Below are positions 51,930-60,485 of a stretch of 64,000 nucleotides of DNA, piece after piece. The position numbers and the translations under genes are program-made. Numbering within the stretch: position 1 is the stretch's first letter; every line of letters starts with the position of its first letter. Source of the stretch: Amaricoccus sp047275745 (lineage in GTDB: Bacteria > Pseudomonadota > Alphaproteobacteria > Rhodobacterales > Rhodobacteraceae); the NCBI RefSeq assembly GCF_047275745.1, contig NZ_JBKQWU010000011.1:38609-102608 (forward strand). Direction: 5' to 3'. Under the pieces are notes generated by a model. It saw only the letters and a program-made list of their open reading frames with translations. It made no database searches and was not told the origin of the DNA.

Positions 51930-52640
51930 TCAGGCCGCGACACCCACCACGAGCGTGGCGCGATACCCCGCGCCATGCTCCGCGATCTCGGCGAAGGCGC
52001 CCTCTCCGGCGCGGCGGGCGATCCCGTCACGCGCGTTCGGGAGGTAGCGGGCGGTTTCCCGCGCGCGATAGGGCTCGGCCCGGCCATAGACCACCTCGCT
52101 CGCGCCATCGGGAAAGAAAAGCTGGCTCGTCAGCGTCTCGGATCGGCCGAGGAAGACCTTGTAATGCACATGCGCCGTGCGGCCCGGATACCAGCCGGGC
52201 CAGATCGTCGTGAAGTGCGCGATCCCGTCGCGCCCGGTCATCTGCGTACCGCGCAGGAAGGTCTCGCCGCGCATGTCGAGGCCCCCGAGCTGGTCGGCAT
52301 AGCCCGAATAGAGCCCCTCGGCGTCGCAATGCCAGACATCGACCCGCGCGCCTTCGATTGGCCGGCAGTCGGCGGTCACGACCTGCATCCTGAGTTCGAG
52401 CGGGGCCCCCGACCGCCCCTCGGTGATATCGGCGCGGACGAGTCGCGGATCGACGTAGAACGGCCCCTCGGTGGTCTCGGGCGTCAGCATGCAGACATTG
52501 GCGCTGACGAGCCCCGCCTTCTCGGCCGCGGCCCGGGCGAGCCCGGGCACGAGCGCGGCGACGGGCGAAAGCGCCAGCGCGCGCAGGATCGCGCGGCGTG
52601 CGAAGACGGGGGTTCTGGTCGTCGGGGATTCGTTCGGCAT
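51930..52640 (-). CDS. Exported intradiol ring-cleavage dioxygenase-like protein
   Basis: A 236-residue protein of the extracellular intradiol-dioxygenase-like group. The N-terminus has FARRAILRALALSPVAALVP, a twin-Arg-type export signal. The domain starts TPETTEGPFYVDP and holds iron-ligand candidates in GLYSGYAD (Tyr), WPGWYPGRTAHVHYKV (Tyr and the two His). The substrate may be a catechol-type aromatic, but no degradation genes adjoin it. ATG 52640 is preceded by AGGTGTTCC, and a longer open frame upstream is not family-like. Confidence 0.88.
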   Translation of the reverse strand: MPNESPTTRTPVFARRAILRALALSPVAALVPGLARAAAEKAGLVSANVCMLTPETTEGPFYVDPRLVRADITEGRSGAPLELRMQVVTADCRPIEGARVDVWHCDAEGLYSGYADQLGGLDMRGETFLRGTQMTGRDGIAHFTTIWPGWYPGRTAHVHYKVFLGRSETLTSQLFFPDGASEVVYGRAEPYRARETARYLPNARDGIARRAGEGAFAEIAEHGAGYRATLVVGVAA

Positions 52641-52757
52641 CGGAACACCTCGCTTCGGACTATAACCCCGTTTGAACGGCGCGGTCCCGGAAGTCCGTCG
52701 CGACCGTAGCAGGTCACGGGCCGCCTCCCGCTCACGATACGGTGGCCGAACAGGACA

Positions 52758-52777
52758 AAGGGGCCCGAAGGCCCCTT
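52758..52777 (-). terminator. Hairpin downstream of the 45-residue gene
   Basis: AAGGGGCC and GGCCCCTT form a perfect 8-bp stem around CGAA. Read on the minus strand it runs into TTTGTCC, so it could end transcripts of the small gene at 52871 (94 bp upstream in that direction). Confidence 0.6.
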
Positions 52778-52870
52778 CCGGTCTCGCGAGTTCCTCTTTC
52801 CCTTGCTTGCCCAACCGATTCGCGGTCGCCCGCTGAACGACCTTTCCGGACCAGTCGGCGCTCGCAGCCG

Positions 52871-53008
52871 CTATTTATTGTTTGGGCGCTGCGTCAGCGC
52901 GGAACCCGCTGCAATTTTGGCAGCCTTCGATGCGCTCGGCGAGCGAAGCACCTTGGAAGCGGCCGTTGCGGCTTTCTTGCTGGTCACTTCGACGTTCTTT
53001 TTAGTCAT
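52871..53008 (-). CDS. 45-residue Lys/Ala-rich small protein
   Basis: ATG 53008 to TAG 52871 encodes a 45-residue basic protein beginning MTKKNVEVTSKKAATAASKV and ending ALTQRPNNK. It has no transmembrane segment. I recall short proteins with this exact style (VTSKxAAxxAxKxL...SKxAKxxAGSALSQ) in many unrelated bacteria, often near mobile DNA, without known function. The surrounding DNA (about 52860-53120) is clearly less GC-rich than its neighbours, which suggests transfer. The ribosome-binding site is weak (GGATAAATC). A perfect inverted repeat lies 22-57 bp upstream. Confidence 0.72.
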   Translation of the reverse strand: MTKKNVEVTSKKAATAASKVLRSPSASKAAKIAAGSALTQRPNNK

Positions 53009-53029
53009 GATTTATCCATTCTTGGATAT

Positions 53030-53065
53030 CCGAGATTCCTGAGGATAGATCTGTGGAAATCTCGG
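53030..53065. repeat. Inverted repeat upstream of the 45-residue gene
   Basis: CCGAGATT (53030-53037) and AATCTCGG (53058-53065) are exact inverted copies, 20 bp apart. A second small palindrome, GGATATCC, overlaps at 53024-53031. Either could be an operator or a 5'-UTR hairpin. Confidence 0.6.
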
Positions 53066-53178
53066 TGGATAACCTGTCACGCTATTGATCGCTTCGTCCG
53101 TTCGAGTCTTTCTCAGAAACTCGGCCCTTGAGCCGAACTCGCTTACCGGCAGCGTGACAATCGGATGCCGGACGAGCC

Positions 53179-53206
53179 GGGGATCGGTGTTGCAGCACTG
53201 ATCCCC
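53179..53206 (-). terminator. Hairpin after nrdJ
   Basis: GGGGATCGGTG and CACTGATCCCC make an 11-bp stem (one G-U pair) with a 6-base loop, starting 11 bp after the nrdJ stop. Strong stem, no U-run on the nrdJ side. Together with 53066-53178 it explains the gap; I see no other gene there. Confidence 0.6.
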
Positions 53207-53217
53207 AACTCTCAATC

Positions 53218-56200
53218 TCAGCTACAGCCGCTCGTGCCGCCGCAGGTGTTGCACTTCAGGCAGGTGCCGTTGCGGACCAGCGTGAAGTTGCCGCATTCGC
53301 CGCAGGGGTCGCCCTCGTAGCCCTGCATCCGGGCCTTGGCGCGGGCATCGAGCGCGGAGGTGCCGGAAGTCTCGACCACCGTCGTCACCGTCGAGACCGC
53401 GCCGAGGTTGAGCGCGCCCGGGACCGCCGCGCCGCCCTGCAGCAGCACCAGTTCGCGCGGCAGTCGCTTGCGGAGGTAGCCGGTCGAGGAAAGCTGCTTG
53501 ATCACCTCGATCTGGCTCACCTCGTTCCGTGCCTCGTCGACCGGCCCGGCCGATTCCGCGACGCCGTGTCCAAGCTCGTCGAAGCTCTCGCCCGAAGGCT
53601 TCACATGCGCGAGGTCGGTGCGGTCGAGATAGCTGACCGCGAGTTCGCGGAAGATGTAGTCGAGGATCGAGGTCGCCGACTTGATCGAGTCGTTGCCCTG
53701 CACCATGCCCGCCGGCTCGAACCGGGTGAAGGTGAAGGCCTCGACGAATTCCTCCAGCGGCACGCCGTACTGCAACCCGACCGAGACCGCGATGGCGAAA
53801 TTGTTCATCATCGCCCGGAAGGCCGCGCCCTCCTTGTGCATGTCGATGAAGATCTCGCCGAGCGAGCCGTCCTCGTATTCGCCGGTGCGGAGATAGACCT
53901 TGTGCCCGCCGACGATGGCCTTCTGTGTATAGCCCTTGCGCCGTTCCGGCAGTTTCACCCGGTTGGAGCGTTCGATCTCCTTGACGATGACCTTCTCGAC
54001 GATCTTCTCGGCCAGCACGGTCACACGCTCCGCCTGCGGCGCGGTCGCGAGCACCTCCTCGAGATCCTCGTCCTCCTCGATCAGCGCGGCGGAGAGCGGC
54101 TGCGAAAGCTTCGAGCCGTCGCGGTAGAGCGCGTTCGCCTTCACGCCGAGCGACCACGAGAGCTCATAGGCCGCCTTGCAGTCGTCGATCGTCGCCTCGT
54201 TCGGCATGTTGATCGTCTTCGAGATCGCGCCCGAGATGAAGCTCTGCGCCGCCGCCATCATGCGGATATGGCTCTCGACCGAAAGGTAGCGCTTGCCGAT
54301 CTTGCCGCAGGGATTGGCGCAATCGAAGACCGGGTAGTGCTCGGGACGCAGATGCGGCGCGCCTTCGAGGGTCATCGTGCCGCAGACATGGGCATTGGCC
54401 GCGTCCACCTGCGCCCGGGTGAAGCCGAGGCTGCGGAGCAGGTCGAAGGACGGGTCGCGCAGCTTCGCGGCCGGGATGCCGAGGACGCGGGTGCAGAAGT
54501 CCTCGCCCAGCGTCCACTGGTTGAAGACGAAGCGGATGTCGAAGGCGGTCGGCAGCGCCGCCTCGATCTTCGCGATCTCCTCCTGGCCGAAGCCCTGGCC
54601 GACGAGCGCGGTCGGGTTGATCCCCGGCGCGTTGCCGAGCGTGCCATGGCCGACGGCGTAGGCGACGATCTCCTCGACCTCCGCCGGGGTGTAGCCGAGG
54701 TTCAGCAGCGCCTGCGGCACGCCCCGGTTGATGATCTTGAAATAGCCGCCGCCGGCGAGCTTCTTGAACTTCACCAGCGCGAAATCGGGCTCGATCCCGG
54801 TGGTGTCGCAGTCCATCACGAGGCCGATCGTGCCGGTGGGCGCGATGACCGAGACCTGGGCGTTGCGGAAACCGTGTTCGGTGCCGAGCGCCAGCGCCTC
54901 GTCCCAGACCGAATGCGCGAGATTGAGCAGCGCGCGATCGGGGCAGTTCGTGTGGTCGAGCGCGACTGGCGGAACCGCGAGCCCCTCATAGCCGGTGAGC
55001 GCGCCGGTCGCGGCGCGGCGGTGGTTGCGGATGACGCGGAGCATGTTCTCCGCGTTCGGCTCGTAGCCCGGGAAGGCGCCAAGCTCGGCCGCCATCTCGG
55101 CGGAGGTCCGGTACGCCTCGCCCGTCATCACCGCCGTCAGCGCGCCACAGAGCGCCCGGCCCTCGACCGAGTCATAGCCGAGCCCGAGGTTCATCAGGAG
55201 CCCGCCGATATTGGCATAGCCGAGGCCGAGCGTGCGGAAGCGGTAGGAAAGCTCCGCGATCCGCTGGCTCGGGAACTGCGCCATCAGCACCGAGATTTCG
55301 AGCGTCAGCGTCCAGAGCCGGGTCGCATGGACATAGCCCTGCGCGTCGAACTTGCCCTCGTGGAGGAAGGTCAGCAGGTTCATCGACGCGAGATTGCAGG
55401 CCGTGTCGTCGAGGAACATGTATTCCGAGCACGGGTTCGAGGCGCGGATCGGCCCGTCCGAGGGGCAGGTGTGCCAGGCGTTGATCGTGTCATGGAACTG
55501 CACGCCCGGATCGGCGCAGGCCCAGGCGGCATGGCCGATCTGCTCCCAGAGATCGCGCGCCTTCACCGTGCGTGCCACCTTGCCATCCGTGCGCCGGATC
55601 AGCGCCCAGTCGGCATCGTCGCGCACCGCCTTGAGGAAGGCGTCGGTGACGCGGACCGAATTGTTGGAGTTCTGGCCCGAGACGGTCAGATAGGCGTCCG
55701 AATCCCAGTCGGTGTCATAGGTGCGGAATTCGATCGAGGCGAAACCCTGCCCGGCGTATTGCAGCACGCGCTTCACATAGGTCTCGGGCACCATCGACTT
55801 CTTCGCCGAGCGGATCGCGGCCTTCAGGCCCGCGTTCTTCTTCGGGTCGAAGGCATCGCCCTCCGCGCCGTCCCAGGCGCGGATCGCGCCAAAGATGTCG
55901 TTGAGCCGCGCCTCGTGGATCTTCGAGCCGGCGACGAGCGAGGCGACCTTCTGCTCCTCGACCACCTTCCAGTTGATGAATTCCTCGATATCCGGATGGT
56001 CGAGATCGCAGATCACCATCTTCGCCGCGCGGCGCGTCGTGCCGCCGGACTTGATCGCGCCGGCCGCCCGGTCGCCGATCTTGAGGAACGACATGAGCCC
56101 AGAGGACTTGCCGCCGCCGCCGAGCCGCTCGTTCGCGGCGCGCAGGCTCGAGAAATTGGTGCCGGTGCCGGAGCCGTACTTGAAGAGCCGGGCCTCGCGG

Positions 56201-56856
56201 GTCCAGAGATCCATGATCCCGCCGTCGTTGACGAGATCGTCCTCGACCGACTGGATGAAACAGGCGTGCGGCTGCGGATGCTCATAGGCCGAGCGCGATT
56301 TCACCAGGTCGCCCGTGGCGTGATCGACGTAGTAATGCCCCTGCCCCGGTCCGTCGATGCCATAGGCCCAGTGCAGCCCGGTGTTGAACCACTGCGGGCT
56401 GTTCGGCGCCGCCATCTGCGACGCGAGCATGTAGCGCATCTCGTCGTAATAGGCGCGGGCGTCGGCCTCGGCGGAGAAATAGCCGCCCTTCCAGCCCCAG
56501 TAGGCCCAGGCGCCGGCGAGGCGGTCGAAAACCTGCCGCGCCGAGGTCTCTCCGATGAAACGCTCACCCTCCGGGAGCGCGGCGAGTTTCTCCTCGTCGG
56601 GGACCGAGCGCCAGAGGAACGAGGGCACGCCCTTCTCCTTGACGCGCTTCACCGCCGCCGGGACGCCGGCCTTGCGGAAGTACTTCTGCGCGAGAACGTC
56701 GGAGGCCACCTGGCTCCAGCCCTCGGGTACTTCGAGATTCGAGAGGCTGAAGACGACCGACCCATCGGGATTGCGGATCTCCGACGCGGTGACGCGGAAG
56801 CCGAGCGCGCCATAGGCGCCCGTTTCCTCGGTGGTGAAGCGACGTTCGATCTGCAT
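53218..56856 (-). CDS. nrdJ: Adenosylcobalamin-dependent ribonucleotide reductase (class II)
   Basis: NrdJ (1212 residues) reduces ribonucleotides to deoxyribonucleotides using a B12-generated thiyl radical, independent of oxygen. Visible marks: NSPQWFNTGLHWAYG, the first redox Cys in PHACFIQSVEDDL, GSGTGTNFSSLR, the active-site region SNPCSEYMFLDDTACNLASM (Asn, Cys, Glu), and a C-terminal zinc ribbon CGECGN...CLKCNTCGG ending in GCS. ATG 56856 is preceded by GAGGAGAGAGCA; a longer frame upstream is not family-like. Two NrdR-like boxes upstream suggest control by dNTP supply. Cobalamin supply genes are not here. Confidence 0.96.
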   Translation of the reverse strand: MQIERRFTTEETGAYGALGFRVTASEIRNPDGSVVFSLSNLEVPEGWSQVASDVLAQKYFRKAGVPAAVKRVKEKGVPSFLWRSVPDEEKLAALPEGERFIGETSARQVFDRLAGAWAYWGWKGGYFSAEADARAYYDEMRYMLASQMAAPNSPQWFNTGLHWAYGIDGPGQGHYYVDHATGDLVKSRSAYEHPQPHACFIQSVEDDLVNDGGIMDLWTREARLFKYGSGTGTNFSSLRAANERLGGGGKSSGLMSFLKIGDRAAGAIKSGGTTRRAAKMVICDLDHPDIEEFINWKVVEEQKVASLVAGSKIHEARLNDIFGAIRAWDGAEGDAFDPKKNAGLKAAIRSAKKSMVPETYVKRVLQYAGQGFASIEFRTYDTDWDSDAYLTVSGQNSNNSVRVTDAFLKAVRDDADWALIRRTDGKVARTVKARDLWEQIGHAAWACADPGVQFHDTINAWHTCPSDGPIRASNPCSEYMFLDDTACNLASMNLLTFLHEGKFDAQGYVHATRLWTLTLEISVLMAQFPSQRIAELSYRFRTLGLGYANIGGLLMNLGLGYDSVEGRALCGALTAVMTGEAYRTSAEMAAELGAFPGYEPNAENMLRVIRNHRRAATGALTGYEGLAVPPVALDHTNCPDRALLNLAHSVWDEALALGTEHGFRNAQVSVIAPTGTIGLVMDCDTTGIEPDFALVKFKKLAGGGYFKIINRGVPQALLNLGYTPAEVEEIVAYAVGHGTLGNAPGINPTALVGQGFGQEEIAKIEAALPTAFDIRFVFNQWTLGEDFCTRVLGIPAAKLRDPSFDLLRSLGFTRAQVDAANAHVCGTMTLEGAPHLRPEHYPVFDCANPCGKIGKRYLSVESHIRMMAAAQSFISGAISKTINMPNEATIDDCKAAYELSWSLGVKANALYRDGSKLSQPLSAALIEEDEDLEEVLATAPQAERVTVLAEKIVEKVIVKEIERSNRVKLPERRKGYTQKAIVGGHKVYLRTGEYEDGSLGEIFIDMHKEGAAFRAMMNNFAIAVSVGLQYGVPLEEFVEAFTFTRFEPAGMVQGNDSIKSATSILDYIFRELAVSYLDRTDLAHVKPSGESFDELGHGVAESAGPVDEARNEVSQIEVIKQLSSTGYLRKRLPRELVLLQGGAAVPGALNLGAVSTVTTVVETSGTSALDARAKARMQGYEGDPCGECGNFTLVRNGTCLKCNTCGGTSGCS

Positions 56857-56889
56857 TGCTCTCTCCTCGGGCATCTTGTAGGCGCCACC

Positions 56890-56900
56890 AGATATTGTGG
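56890..56900 (-). promoter_or_regulatory. NrdR-like box 1
   Basis: In the nrdJ direction CCACAATATCT, 34 bp before the start codon. It is an exact 11-base repeat of box 2. NrdR operators are AT-rich palindromes around 'ACA..ATAT..TGT'; this fits that pattern in one half. Confidence 0.55.
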
Positions 56901-56971
56901 CTGCGCCCCGCGCTGCCTCAAGGGAACGCAATTGCCTGCGAGTCGCAACCGCTTTATCTCACATCCGCGCT

Positions 56972-56982
56972 AGATATTGTGG
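56972..56982 (-). promoter_or_regulatory. NrdR-like box 2
   Basis: A second exact CCACAATATCT in the nrdJ direction, 82 bp from box 1. On the plus strand TTGTGG (56977-56982) is mirrored by CCACAA at 56998-57003, 15 bases away, giving a larger dyad. The two copies in one 200-bp promoter region are more than chance would give. Confidence 0.55.
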
Positions 56983-57058
56983 TTGACACGATGTTACCCA
57001 CAACCGCGTGTGAATAACCCTTGAGGGCCCGATTCTCTCTTAGGTTGAGCATCTACGC

Positions 57059-58057
57059 TCAGGACGGCAACGCAGCCTCGCGGAACTCCCGGATCGCCTC
57101 CATCGCCTCGGAGAGACGCACGAGGCAGCGGCGCCAGTCGTCCTGGACACCAGCATAGGGCAGGACGACCGGCGCGGCCATGGGCCGGCTCATGTCGCAG
57201 AGCGCGATCGCCGCCTCGATCGCCGGCCCGAGCCCTTCCGGCGCCGGGCCGGAATCGCGCTGCATCGCGGTCGCGAGCGCGGAGCCGAAGAGCAACGCGG
57301 CCGCGTAGGCGCGGGCGGACCGCCGGCTGAAGCGTCCTGCGACCAGGCGCACGTCGCGCCGCGTGAACCGCCCGCGCAGCGTCCAGGTCGCGGTGCTGCG
57401 CGCCGCGTCGACGCCGCCCGCGAGTGCTACGAGCGCTGTATGCGCGTTCGAGAAGGACCGGAGCGCCGTCTGCGCCTTCGGCTGATCCCCGGCTTCAAGC
57501 GCCGCTCGCGCCTCGGCGAAGGCGGCGGCGAGGGCCGAGAGCAGCGCCCGCTCCCCGGCGCGGAGCCGCTTGACCGGATCGGGCGTGAACAGCACCTGGC
57601 TGAAGAGCAGCCCGACCGCGGTACCCGAGGCCACGTCGAGCATGCGCGCGGGGCCCGCCGATTCGGACCCGAGCGCCAGCACGAGAAGCGCCGAGACTCC
57701 GGCCTGGATCGGCACCACCGGCAGAAGCCCATAGCTCGCGGCGATCATCACGGCGATGAACGAGGCGAGGCTGATCCGGAGCAGCGGCGCGGCGTCCGGC
57801 CAAAGCAATGCCACCTCGCCCACCGCGATCCCGGTCGCGACGCCCAGGACGAGGCCGACCGCCTGCCGCCCATGATCGGGCAGGCCCGGTGCGAGGCAGA
57901 TGATCGCCGCGACCGATGCGAAGACCGGATGCGGATGGCCGAACAGCATCCGGGCGAGCACCCAGGCGAGGGCCGCCGCCACGGTCGCCGCCGCCGCGTC
58001 GGGCAACGCCGCCCGCAGCCGCCCGAGGATCACTTCGCCGAATTGCGCGCTGACCAT
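57059..58057 (-). CDS. FUSC / aromatic-acid-exporter-like membrane protein
   Basis: A 332-residue inner-membrane protein with about six hydrophobic segments in the first 170 residues (AAAATVAAALAWVLARMLFG, VFASVAAIICLAPGL, AVGLVLGVATGIAVGEVALL...) and a helical cytoplasmic half. It resembles the FUSC-like / ArAE_1 family, associated with efflux of aromatic acids. I use ATG 58057, since GGAGGGG lies before it; a GTG one codon earlier is too close. Function not tested by anything in the neighbourhood. Confidence 0.8.
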   Translation of the reverse strand: MVSAQFGEVILGRLRAALPDAAAATVAAALAWVLARMLFGHPHPVFASVAAIICLAPGLPDHGRQAVGLVLGVATGIAVGEVALLWPDAAPLLRISLASFIAVMIAASYGLLPVVPIQAGVSALLVLALGSESAGPARMLDVASGTAVGLLFSQVLFTPDPVKRLRAGERALLSALAAAFAEARAALEAGDQPKAQTALRSFSNAHTALVALAGGVDAARSTATWTLRGRFTRRDVRLVAGRFSRRSARAYAAALLFGSALATAMQRDSGPAPEGLGPAIEAAIALCDMSRPMAAPVVLPYAGVQDDWRRCLVRLSEAMEAIREFREAALPS

Positions 58058-58124
58058 CACCCCTCCGCTCCGCGCGGACCGGTGTTACCCTCGTCGCGAC
58101 AAGGGACGCGGCCCCGGCGTCCCG

Positions 58125-59237
58125 TCAAGCCCCCGCCGCCTCGAGAGATGCGAGCGAACCGAGTTCCCGCTCGATCCAGATCCGCCGCTCCGCCATGTCG
58201 GCCCAGGTGGACCCACGGAGCGCATCGAAGACAGCGCATCGCCGCTCCCGGTCGATGACGAGGATCGCGTCGAGGTCGAGCCGGCCCGCCGGTGGACGTA
58301 CCAACTCGCCCCGTTCCAGCCTGCCGTAGTCGAGACCCGCGAACTCGATCCCATAGCGGTCGCGCAGGGCCAGCGGCTCGGTGGTCGCGTAGTCGAGCGC
58401 CTCCCCGAGCCCCAGGCGCAGCCGCGGCCGCTTCGGCCCGAGACGAATATCTATATCCGCGAGTTCCGCGAGCAAGGCCTTGGAATCGGGCGAAAACCGG
58501 TCCTTTCCGGGGTGAAAGGCCGCGCGGTAGCGGCGCGAGATGTCGCTCGCCTCTGCCGAAAGGCTCTCGTTGACGAAGGCCGGCGCCGCGAGCTCCGCCC
58601 GTGTCACGCCCCGATCCGCCAGATGGCGGGCGCAGAAATCCGACACCACGTCGCCATCCGCCATGATCTCGCGCTCGAACGGCCGCGCGTCGATCGCCCC
58701 GGCGCCGAAAAGCCGGGCGTAGCTGTCCAGAACCGGCAGGATCTCGCGGCCGCGCGCGGGCCGGGGCCGGTGCGAGTAGCGCATCGCCTGCTGGATGTGG
58801 GACAGGAAGTGCTCCGAAGGGCGGCGGACATAGGCCGCGACCCGGACCTCGCCGCCGGAATCGTCCTTGGGATCGCCGATCAGACCGACAAGGCGGCGCG
58901 CGGCCGTCGCGTTCAGAACCCGGAACATCGATTCGCCCGAGAGAAGCAGAACCTCGGGCCGCGCCTCGTCGAGCCGCGCGCCCAGCATCCCCGCGAAATC
59001 ACCGAAGGCGGCCCGCGCGGCCTCCGCGTCGCGGTAGCGGGAATGGAATTCGCGTGGCAGCCGCTCGAAGGGAGCGAGGCCGCAGGCGATCACTTGATGA
59101 TTGCGTTGCGGCCCCCCGGGCGGGTTGCGGGGATAGAGCACGCCCCGGCCAGCGAGAACCTTCCGCGAGCGTGCGAAGGTTTCCTGCAACGCGGTGGTGC
59201 CGGTCTTCGACATGCCGATGTGCAGAATGGTCCGCAT
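58125..59237 (-). CDS. Sulfotransferase-family protein
   Basis: A 370-residue protein with the PAPS 5'-phosphosulphate-binding loop near the start, HIGMSKTGTTALQETFA, and a later 3'-phosphate-type region VRVAAYVRRPSEHFLSHIQQ. It therefore probably transfers sulphate from PAPS to a carbohydrate or other surface acceptor; the acceptor is unknown. No polysaccharide cluster adjoins it, so it may be an isolated accessory gene. GGAGG lies 12 bases before the ATG. Confidence 0.82.
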   Translation of the reverse strand: MRTILHIGMSKTGTTALQETFARSRKVLAGRGVLYPRNPPGGPQRNHQVIACGLAPFERLPREFHSRYRDAEAARAAFGDFAGMLGARLDEARPEVLLLSGESMFRVLNATAARRLVGLIGDPKDDSGGEVRVAAYVRRPSEHFLSHIQQAMRYSHRPRPARGREILPVLDSYARLFGAGAIDARPFEREIMADGDVVSDFCARHLADRGVTRAELAAPAFVNESLSAEASDISRRYRAAFHPGKDRFSPDSKALLAELADIDIRLGPKRPRLRLGLGEALDYATTEPLALRDRYGIEFAGLDYGRLERGELVRPPAGRLDLDAILVIDRERRCAVFDALRGSTWADMAERRIWIERELGSLASLEAAGA

Positions 59238-59476
59238 GCGCGTAGCAACCTCCGGCGATGACGGGACCGGGCGGAACCGACGGGCACTGCAGCGTATCGC
59301 CGGGACTCAGTACCTGCCAGTCCCAAAAGCGTTTGAGATCTCCGCGTCGGAGCCCGGCGGAGGACGAGAACCTGCGAGAATCGAGAATGTCGTCCCGCGG
59401 TCGGGTGGAAGGCACCCCGCGGATCGCACCGGGCGCGGCGGGGTCCCGCGCCCGCGCGCCCGGCGCGTTCGCGGGC

Positions 59477-59878
59477 CTAATCGAACGGTTCTCCGCCCGC
59501 CCGCCGGAACCCGCCCGCGAAGCTGTTCCCGCTCCGGATGCGGGCGGTCAGCGTCGAGCCATCGATCCAGGCCCGGATCTCGGGCGTCAGCGGCCCGAGA
59601 AACACGACCTCCGCCAGCCGGGCCACGGAATGGAGCGCGGTCATCTCGGGCCACCCCATGGCGATGTCGTGATGCCCGATCCAGGCATCGGGGTCCTGAT
59701 ACTCGACGACGCCGCGCGCCGTGCGCTCGGCGGCGTCGACGAAGAACCGGTAGGCGAGAACGCCCGGATCGCCCTCGGCCTCGACCCGCGTCGCGAGCGC
59801 GCGGATCGCCTGGGTGAAATCCTCCGGCGCCTCGATCAGCTCATAAAGATTGATCACGATCAGTCGGTTGTCGAGCAT
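59477..59878 (-). CDS. Small alpha/beta-barrel (ABM-like) protein
   Basis: A 133-residue protein beginning MLDNRLIVINLYELIEAPED with GGAGGTTCAGGG before the ATG. The strand-helix order and phrases YRFFVDAAERTARGVVEYQD and WIGHHDIAMGW resemble dimeric alpha/beta-barrel proteins such as antibiotic-biosynthesis monooxygenase-like ones. No cofactor motif. The 239 bp before it, up to the sulfotransferase start, show nothing I can call. Confidence 0.65.
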   Translation of the reverse strand: MLDNRLIVINLYELIEAPEDFTQAIRALATRVEAEGDPGVLAYRFFVDAAERTARGVVEYQDPDAWIGHHDIAMGWPEMTALHSVARLAEVVFLGPLTPEIRAWIDGSTLTARIRSGNSFAGGFRRAGGEPFD

Positions 59879-60153
59879 CCCTGAACCTCCGTTCCGAACC
59901 GGCGCGGTCGCGGCAGGCAACAGGGCCATCCCGCGTATCCCCCGAAGCGGCCGGGGTCGCGGCCGATCATATCATGGTCTCCGCCGCCGCCAATTCCGAC
60001 CGGTCCGCCGGCCCCTGGCGCGCACCCGTCCAACGGCGTGGGACGATCGGCTCCCCCACCCGTCTGGCCGGGAGAGGCGCCACCGTCCGCGCGCCTCCCT
60101 TGCGCGAAGGGCCGGCGCACCTTACCTGCGAAGCCAACGAGGAGGTCCCCTGA

Positions 60154-60360
60154 ATGAACTATGTTCTCGCCCTGTTCCTGCCGCCGCTCTCGATCCTGCT
60201 CACGGGTCGGTGGGTCCTGGCCATCGTCACCTTCGTGATCTGGTTGCCCGCGATCCTGCTCTCGGGCGGGCTCGGTCATCCGATCTTCATCCTGCTCGCC
60301 TGGATCATCATCTATCAGGCGCGCGAGGATCGCCGGGCGCGGAGCTTCACCGGGGATTGA
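60154..60360 (+). CDS. YqaE/Pmp3-family membrane protein
   Basis: A 68-residue protein with two hydrophobic helices, ALFLPPLSILLTGRWVLAIV and LLAWIIIYQ, of the Pmp3/YqaE family, stress-linked membrane proteins of unclear role. GGAGG precedes the ATG by nine bases. It stands alone. Confidence 0.85.
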   Translation: MNYVLALFLPPLSILLTGRWVLAIVTFVIWLPAILLSGGLGHPIFILLAWIIIYQAREDRRARSFTGD

Positions 60361-60485
60361 TACCTCCCGGCCGCCGTCGTCGCAGCGACGCCATGATCGA
60401 TCCCTGACCGTCACGAACGGAACTCTGGAATCCGCGTCCAGCCTCGCTACTGTACCCGCGAGGACACGTGGAGAAGGGAACCGAC

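Noticed and set aside
53012..53215. 67-codon frame right after nrdJ on the same strand.
   Set aside because: It starts at TTG, contains the terminator-like hairpin 53179-53206, lacks a ribosome-binding site and resembles nothing I know.
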